Source: an uncultured Shinella sp.
Lineage (GTDB): Bacteria; Pseudomonadota; Alphaproteobacteria; Rhizobiales; Rhizobiaceae
Direction of reading: 5' to 3'
Length of the DNA: 10,299 nucleotides
Assembly (NCBI GenBank): GCA_946886325.1
Contig: CAMPIK010000047.1
Location: forward strand, 1-10,299
Shown: positions 7,501-10,299 of the stretch, piece after piece
Numbering within the stretch: the stretch's first letter is position 1
Layout: each line of letters begins with the position of its first letter
Notes under the pieces: model-generated
Databases searched by the model: none
What the model was told of the DNA's origin: nothing
Seen by the model: the letters and a program-made list of their open reading frames with translations, nothing else
Translations under genes and position numbers: made by a program

Positions 7501-10042
7501 CTGGCAGGCCCTGCTTGCCACCGCGCGCGCCGTGTTCCATGCCCGCAACGGCTCGCTCGCCGACCAGATCACCCGTGGCGCCGCGCTCTTTGCGCCCCAG
7601 CCGAAAACCGAAGGCGAGGCAGCGACGCTTCCCGCGCCGAAGAGCGAGCTGCGCCCGGCGACAGTCGAGGGCGGGGAGCTCGCCTTCTGGAACGGCTATG
7701 GCGGCTTCAACACGGAGCGGCGCGAATATGTGATCAAGCTGCGCGGCGGCGAAGCGACGCCGCAGCCGTGGATCAACGTCATCGCCAATGACAGCTTCGG
7801 CTTCCACGTGGCCGCCGAGGGCGGCGCCTATACCTGGAGCCGAAACTCGCGCGACTACCAGCTTACCCAGTGGACGAACGATCCGGTGATCAACCGGCCG
7901 GGCGAGGCCTTCTACGTGAAGGACCTCGAAACCGGCGCGGTCTTCACGCCCTTCGCGGCCCTGTCGCGCGATCCCTCGGTGCTCTTCGAATGCTGGCACG
8001 GCCTTGGATATTCGGCGTTCCGAAGCATTTCCGGCGGTCTCGAACTCGATCTCGTTCAGACGGTGGATCGCGAGCGGCCGGTGAAATATTCGCGGCTCAT
8101 CATCACCAACCAGAGCGGATTGCCGCGCCGGCTTTCGGTCTACGGCTATGTCGAATGGGTGCTCGGCAACAATCCGGCCCGCACGGCGCCCTTCGTGCTG
8201 ACCGCGCATGACGAGAACAGCGGCACGGTCCATGCGACCAATCCCTACAGCCTCGACTATTCCGGCCGCGTCGGCTTCTTTGCCGTCGACCGGCCGCTGT
8301 CGGGCTTCACCACCAGCCGGCGCGAATTCGTCGGCAAGGGCGGCGACATCGTCCTTCCGAACGCCGTTGCCGACGGGCGCAAGCTTTCCGGCGTGGTCGA
8401 ACACAGCGGCGATCCCTGCGCGGCAATCGCAACCGACCTCGTTCTCGACGCCGGCGAAAAATGCGAGCTGCTCTTCGTCCTCGGCGATGCCGGCGACACG
8501 GCGGAAGCCGTCACGCTGTCGTCCGAGGCGCGCCAGATCGTCTTCGACGACGTGCTCGAGAAGGTGAAGACCTTCTGGACCGATTTCACCGGCACGGTGC
8601 AGGTGAAGACGCCGGACCCGGCGCTGGACCTGATGGTCAACACCTGGCTTCCCTACCAGAGCCTCGGCTGCCGCATCATCGCACGCTCCGCCTTCTACCA
8701 GGCAAGCGGCGCCTTCGGCTTCCGCGACCAGTTGCAGGACACGCTGGCCTTCCTGCTCCACAAGCCGGAGCTCGCCCGCAAGCAGATCCTGAATGCGGCC
8801 GCGCGGCAGTTTCCGGAAGGCGACGTGCAGCATTGGTGGCTGCCGCAGAACGGTGCCGGCGTGCGCACCATGATCTCGGATGATGTCGTCTGGCTGGCCC
8901 ATGCGGCGGCGCACTATTGCCGCGCGACCGGCGACAGCGCCATTCTGGATGAGAAACTGGCCTTCATCCACGGGCCGGCGCTGGAGCCCGGTCAGCACGA
9001 TTCCTTCTTCAACCCGGAGAAATCGTCCGAATCGGTTTCGCTCTTCGATCATTGCGCCCGTGCGCTCGATCTCGCGATCCGCCGCGCCGGTGAAAACGGC
9101 CTGCCGCTCATTCTCGGCGGCGACTGGAACGACGGCATGAACCGCGTCGGCGAAGCCGGCCGCGGCACAAGCGTCTGGCTCGGCTGGTTCCTCGCCGGTA
9201 CCTTGCGCGATTTCATCCCGATCGCGCGCGAGCGCGGCGATGCACAACACGCCGAGGCCTGGGAGGGCCACCTCGCGCGCCTGAAACAGGCGCTCGAAAC
9301 GGCCGGCTGGGATGGCGACTATTATCGCCGCGGCTATTTCGACGACGGCACGCCGCTTGGCAGTGCTGCCTCGGCGGAATGCCGCATCGATTCCATCGCG
9401 CAGTCCTGGAGTGTGCTCTCCGGTGAGGGCGATGCCGAGCGCAGCCGCATGGCGATGGATGCGGTGCTCGAAAAGCTTGGCGACGAGGAAGCCGGCATCA
9501 TCCGCCTCTTCACGCCGCCGCTGTCGTCGACGCCGCAGGATCCGGGCTACATCAAGGCCTATCCGCCGGGTGTGCGCGAGAACGGCGGGCAGTATACCCA
9601 TGCCGCGACATGGGTCGTCATGGCGCTTGCTGCGCAAGGGCGTGCCGACGATGCCTGGAAATGCTTCTCCATGCTCAACCCGGTCAATCACGCGACAGAT
9701 CGCGCGGAGGCCGAGCGCTACCGGGTCGAACCCTATGTGGTGGCCGCCGATATCTACGGCGAGGGCGCGTTGACGGGCCGCGGCGGCTGGACCTGGTATA
9801 CGGGCTCTGCGGGCTGGCTCTATCGCTCCGCCGTCGAGGGCATTCTCGGCATCCGCCGGCGCGGCGACCGCCTGATCGTCGATCCGGTCCTGCCGAGCGG
9901 CTGGGACGGTTTCAGCGCGATGCTCGATCTTCCGGAAGGAAGCTTCGATATCCGTGTTGAAAGATCGGGTCCGGATCGCGCCGCAACCGTGACCGTCAAT
10001 AAAACTGTCATACAAGACATCCAAGAAGGATACCCGCTCTAG
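1559..10042 (+). CDS. ndvB: Cyclic beta-1,2-glucan synthase
   Basis: This inner-membrane enzyme (NdvB, ChvB or Cgs) makes periplasmic cyclic beta-1,2-glucans from UDP-glucose by self-glucosylation, elongation, cyclisation and phosphorolytic length control. Numbering is from the ATG at 1559 (2827 aa; S. meliloti NdvB is about 2830). Hydrophobic segments lie at about 405-468, 808-854, 880-905 and 939-983. The GT84 domain between them (about 485-805) has D528 (LLSDWADS), DAD at 625-627, HDLLEG (739-744) and RQHRW (771-775), fitting the D, DxD, E/D, RxxRW set. A glycoamylase-like region follows (about 1004-1505, with HLYNWY at 1083-1088); the matching part of Brucella Cgs is needed for cyclisation. 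Two GH94-type beta-sandwich modules (about 1547-1810 and 2040-2330) precede the phosphorylase barrel, with FRDQLQD (2388-2394) and GGDWNDGM (2520-2527). No frameshift or missing motif was seen. The start is uncertain because no clear Shine-Dalgarno sequence precedes 1559; a GTG at 1415 is in frame. The product supports hypo-osmotic adaptation and host infection in relatives. Confidence 0.97.
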   Translation: MPLHNRPPHASRDTDSKHIDYNDAIRANYYGEEELEACGEALARDGAASLPGFSPFDFRARHRENEKEVFRVYRATARDVEAGASITPAAEWLLDNYYVVEEAIQEVSRDFPRRFYRQLPTMEIGGTAIPRTLALAWLYVAHTQSSVSRASLTAIVEGFQKVEPFKIGELWALPSIVRFVLIENLRRISSRVEQSRKLRIKANEVADEFIRINDAERGIAYLRSMEQLVDDNAFVAQLLYRLRDGLQTSGAAIGWLEKKVAARGSDLDELLVSENNRLSSGNVTMSNIIKGLRAIDDTEWPVWVESVSHLDLALREGSDYTELDFSSRNKYRDTIEKLARRCGMTEIEVTRTAIAMTAEDAASSNTSGTHEANVGAYLVGQKRLELEARIGYRPSILDRIVRFGQSLDWFAIAGPVILLTLLAMVAVYYFLDQLDIPDGAWLIMLVLFALPASEGAVGLFNTLVTFCVRPTSLVGYEFKEGIPAEARTLVAVPCLISKRDHVDELVRNLEVHYLANPRGEISFALLSDWADSPVEETPADREVLDYARREVAALAAKYAFDGRTRFFLLHRRRLYNPGEGVWMGWERKRGKLHELNLLLRGDGDTGFLPGANTVPEDVKYVMTLDADTRLMRDAVTKLAGKLHHPINRPVVDPDTRRVIAGYGILQPRVTPSLTTGTEASTFQRIFSVNRGLDPYVFTVSDVYQDLAGEGTFTGKGLYHVDAFEAAIRGRIEENAVLSHDLLEGSYARCALVTDVELVEDFPTRYEVETSRQHRWARGDWQLLPYIFNPASGVSMLGRWKMYDNLRRCLIPIGWLVASVMGWYYMEPHQALIWQAVLIFLLFVAPTLSLISGIMPRRNDIVARAHVHSVLSEIRAANAQVALRIVFIAHQAALMGDAIARSLYRLFFSRRKMLEWRTAAQVHSSGGGDILNYYREMWQAPALAVISVALAMFSKTGLPFIGIPFALVWALSPAIAWYVSQSAETEDKLIVPDHVVSELRKIARRTWRYFEDFVNEEQHFLPPDNFQEIPHPVLAERTSPTNIGVYLLSVISARDFGWIGFEETVRRLEQTIATVDGMPKYRGHLYNWYRTNTLETLGPRYVSAVDSGNLAGHLIAVSSMCREWAEAPSAHLQASLDGIGDVASILSEALAELPDDRKTVRPLRKLIRERIAGFHNALAAVKREHEFASIRVINLAVLARDVNKLIVNLDNEIRSPETAEIAKWASALVATCEAHISDSVFDVGSIETLRNRLAALRDKTRDLAFSMDFGFLFRPERRLLSIGYRVESGELDEACYDLLASEARLTSLFAIAKGDLPTEHWFKLGRPIVPVGSRGALVSWSGSMFEYLMPPLVMQERQGGILNQTNNLIVREQMNHGRRLGTPWGISEAAFNARDQQLTYQYTNFGVPTLGLKRGLGQNAVIAPYASLLASQYAPKAALDNLERLRKLGALGVYGFHDAVDFTPTRVPEGKTCAVVRNYMAHHHGMSIAAVANVVFNGVLRERFHSDPVIEAAELLLQEKAPRDIPIINAKREPETVGGSQDDLLRPEVRVIKEPFGKDRATVFLSNGHYSVMLTADGSGYSRWNGQTVSRWKPDPTEDNWGTFIFLRDTVSGDWWSATAEPKRAEGEVTVTEFGDDRAGFTKTVGSLTSEVECIVATEHDAEGRRITLLNTGNEDRFIEVTSYMEPVISTDDADSAHPLFSKMFIRTEIGRRGDVIRAERNKRSPNEPNMCIAHLIVDNAGSSRRTEVETDRRAFIGRGRSLATAAAFDPGAELSGTDGFTLDPIMALRRVVRVPAGKKVKVIFWTVAAPSREEVDRALDQYRHPDSFNQELIHAWTRSQVHLRHIGVTSQEAASFQMLARYLVYPDMHLRAEAGTVQAGLTSQSALWPLAISGDFPIFVLRITDEHDLDVAREALRAQEYLRHRGVVADLVILNERASSYAQDMQHTLDQMCENLRMGAQSDGVRQHIFAVRRDLMDATTWQALLATARAVFHARNGSLADQITRGAALFAPQPKTEGEAATLPAPKSELRPATVEGGELAFWNGYGGFNTERREYVIKLRGGEATPQPWINVIANDSFGFHVAAEGGAYTWSRNSRDYQLTQWTNDPVINRPGEAFYVKDLETGAVFTPFAALSRDPSVLFECWHGLGYSAFRSISGGLELDLVQTVDRERPVKYSRLIITNQSGLPRRLSVYGYVEWVLGNNPARTAPFVLTAHDENSGTVHATNPYSLDYSGRVGFFAVDRPLSGFTTSRREFVGKGGDIVLPNAVADGRKLSGVVEHSGDPCAAIATDLVLDAGEKCELLFVLGDAGDTAEAVTLSSEARQIVFDDVLEKVKTFWTDFTGTVQVKTPDPALDLMVNTWLPYQSLGCRIIARSAFYQASGAFGFRDQLQDTLAFLLHKPELARKQILNAAARQFPEGDVQHWWLPQNGAGVRTMISDDVVWLAHAAAHYCRATGDSAILDEKLAFIHGPALEPGQHDSFFNPEKSSESVSLFDHCARALDLAIRRAGENGLPLILGGDWNDGMNRVGEAGRGTSVWLGWFLAGTLRDFIPIARERGDAQHAEAWEGHLARLKQALETAGWDGDYYRRGYFDDGTPLGSAASAECRIDSIAQSWSVLSGEGDAERSRMAMDAVLEKLGDEEAGIIRLFTPPLSSTPQDPGYIKAYPPGVRENGGQYTHAATWVVMALAAQGRADDAWKCFSMLNPVNHATDRAEAERYRVEPYVVAADIYGEGALTGRGGWTWYTGSAGWLYRSAVEGILGIRRRGDRLIVDPVLPSGWDGFSAMLDLPEGSFDIRVERSGPDRAATVTVNKTVIQDIQEGYPL

Positions 10043-10050
10043 CAGTATCA

Positions 10051-10076
10051 GCCGGGCCGTTGCGAAACGGCCCGGC
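10051..10076 (+). terminator. Strong GC-rich hairpin after ndvB (terminator or processing/attenuation stem)
   Basis: GCCGGGCCGTT (10051-10061) and AACGGCCCGGC (10066-10076) form a perfect 11-bp stem with a GCGA loop, beginning 9 nt after the ndvB stop codon. The stem is strong, but the following bases, CCTGTCGT, are not a U tract, so it is a poor classical terminator. It may reduce read-through into opgC or protect the ndvB 3' end. Confidence 0.6.
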
Positions 10077-10105
10077 CCTGTCGTGAGCGGTTCTTCAACG
10101 ACAGG
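10077..10105. repeat. Second inverted repeat in the ndvB-opgC gap
   Basis: CCTGTCGT (10077-10084) and ACGACAGG (10098-10105) are perfect inverted arms around a 13-nt loop, directly abutting the larger hairpin at 10051-10076. Two stems back to back fill most of the 106-bp gap before opgC. Function is unknown; together they could form a tandem stop or pause structure. Confidence 0.45.
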
Positions 10106-10148
10106 CCGCGCCGGCCGCAAACCCGCGCTTCCTTCCTGGAACGACGCC

Positions 10149-10299
10149 ATGGCCGACAGGCCCACGCCACAGACAGAGCCCGCCGGCATCCGCCACAGGG
10201 ACACCCGGCTCGACGTCTTCCGGGCGTTGGCACTGTTGACGATCTTCATCAACCACGTGCCCGGCCAGTATCTCGAATACGGGACGACGAAGAATTTCG
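10149..10299 (+). CDS. opgC: OpgC-family membrane acyltransferase, N-terminal part (runs off the window)
   Basis: Fifty residues are visible. After a short polar leader, RDTRLDVFRALALLTIFINH (17-36) and the following VPGQYLEYGTTKNF match the characteristic start of the OpgC family. This family comprises polytopic inner-membrane acyltransferases that succinylate or otherwise decorate periplasmic glucans. The first membrane helix spans about 22-36, and H36 is the likely conserved acyltransferase histidine. The gene lies 106 bp after the cyclic glucan synthase in the same orientation, which fits modification of the same product; the related Brucella Cgm succinylates cyclic beta-1,2-glucan. The ATG at 10149 has only a modest GGAA about 8 nt upstream. 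Family members are about 390-400 aa, so most of the protein lies beyond the window. Whether it is co-transcribed with ndvB or has its own promoter is not visible, and hairpins intervene. Confidence 0.88.
   Translation, partial: MADRPTPQTEPAGIRHRDTRLDVFRALALLTIFINHVPGQYLEYGTTKNF

Noticed and set aside
2303..10252. A 2649-codon open frame on the minus strand opposite ndvB
   Set aside because: Its codons align exactly with ndvB codons, it is open only because ndvB lacks TTA, CTA and TCA, it would span the ndvB-opgC gap, and its translation is Arg/Ala/Asp-rich without any domain.

Overview
The window is GC-rich DNA from an alphaproteobacterium, almost certainly a member of the Rhizobiaceae (Rhizobium, Agrobacterium, Sinorhizobium, Shinella or a relative). 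It carries a full-length cyclic beta-1,2-glucan synthase (NdvB/ChvB/Cgs family), which is typical of that group. It also has a B12-dependent methionine synthase gene with rhizobial-style control signals and strongly G/C-ending codons. The genus cannot be fixed from this sequence alone.

Left part (1-1122, minus strand). This is a B12/methionine control block read right to left. A sigma70-type promoter (TTGACA, 17 bp, CCTATT; 1094-1122) leads into a textbook cobalamin riboswitch (896-1086). After it come a leader with two hairpins, one of which contains the Shine-Dalgarno sequence of a 71-codon ORF of unknown function (565-780). An 87-bp gap then precedes metH, whose first 159 codons are in the window (1-477). 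That gap holds a perfect palindrome with a degenerate second copy (518-553), resembling operators of the S-adenosylhomocysteine-responsive repressor SahR. It also holds an 11-bp hairpin covering the metH ribosome-binding site (487-514). The inferred design is two layers: vitamin B12 controls the small ORF through the riboswitch, and methyl-cycle status controls metH through the palindromes.

Middle (1123-1558). This is the intergenic region between the divergent transcription units. It holds a plausible plus-strand promoter (1283-1311) and a roughly 240-nt leader for the next gene.

Right part (1559-10299, plus strand). ndvB (1559-10042, 2827 aa) encodes the inner-membrane enzyme that starts, elongates, cyclises and size-controls periplasmic cyclic beta-1,2-glucans. 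All parts are intact: GT84 glycosyltransferase with DxD and RxxRW motifs, membrane segments, glycoamylase-like cyclisation region, two beta-sandwich modules and a GH94 phosphorylase domain. A strong GC-rich hairpin follows (10051-10076). Next comes the 5' end of an OpgC-family membrane acyltransferase gene (10149 to the window edge), whose relatives put succinyl groups on periplasmic glucans. Synthesis and decoration of the glucan are therefore encoded side by side.

No tRNA, rRNA, insertion sequence, CRISPR array or prophage signal was seen. The parts most worth following up are the B12-riboswitch-controlled small ORF and the stacked regulatory elements in front of metH. The glucan genes are ordinary for the group.
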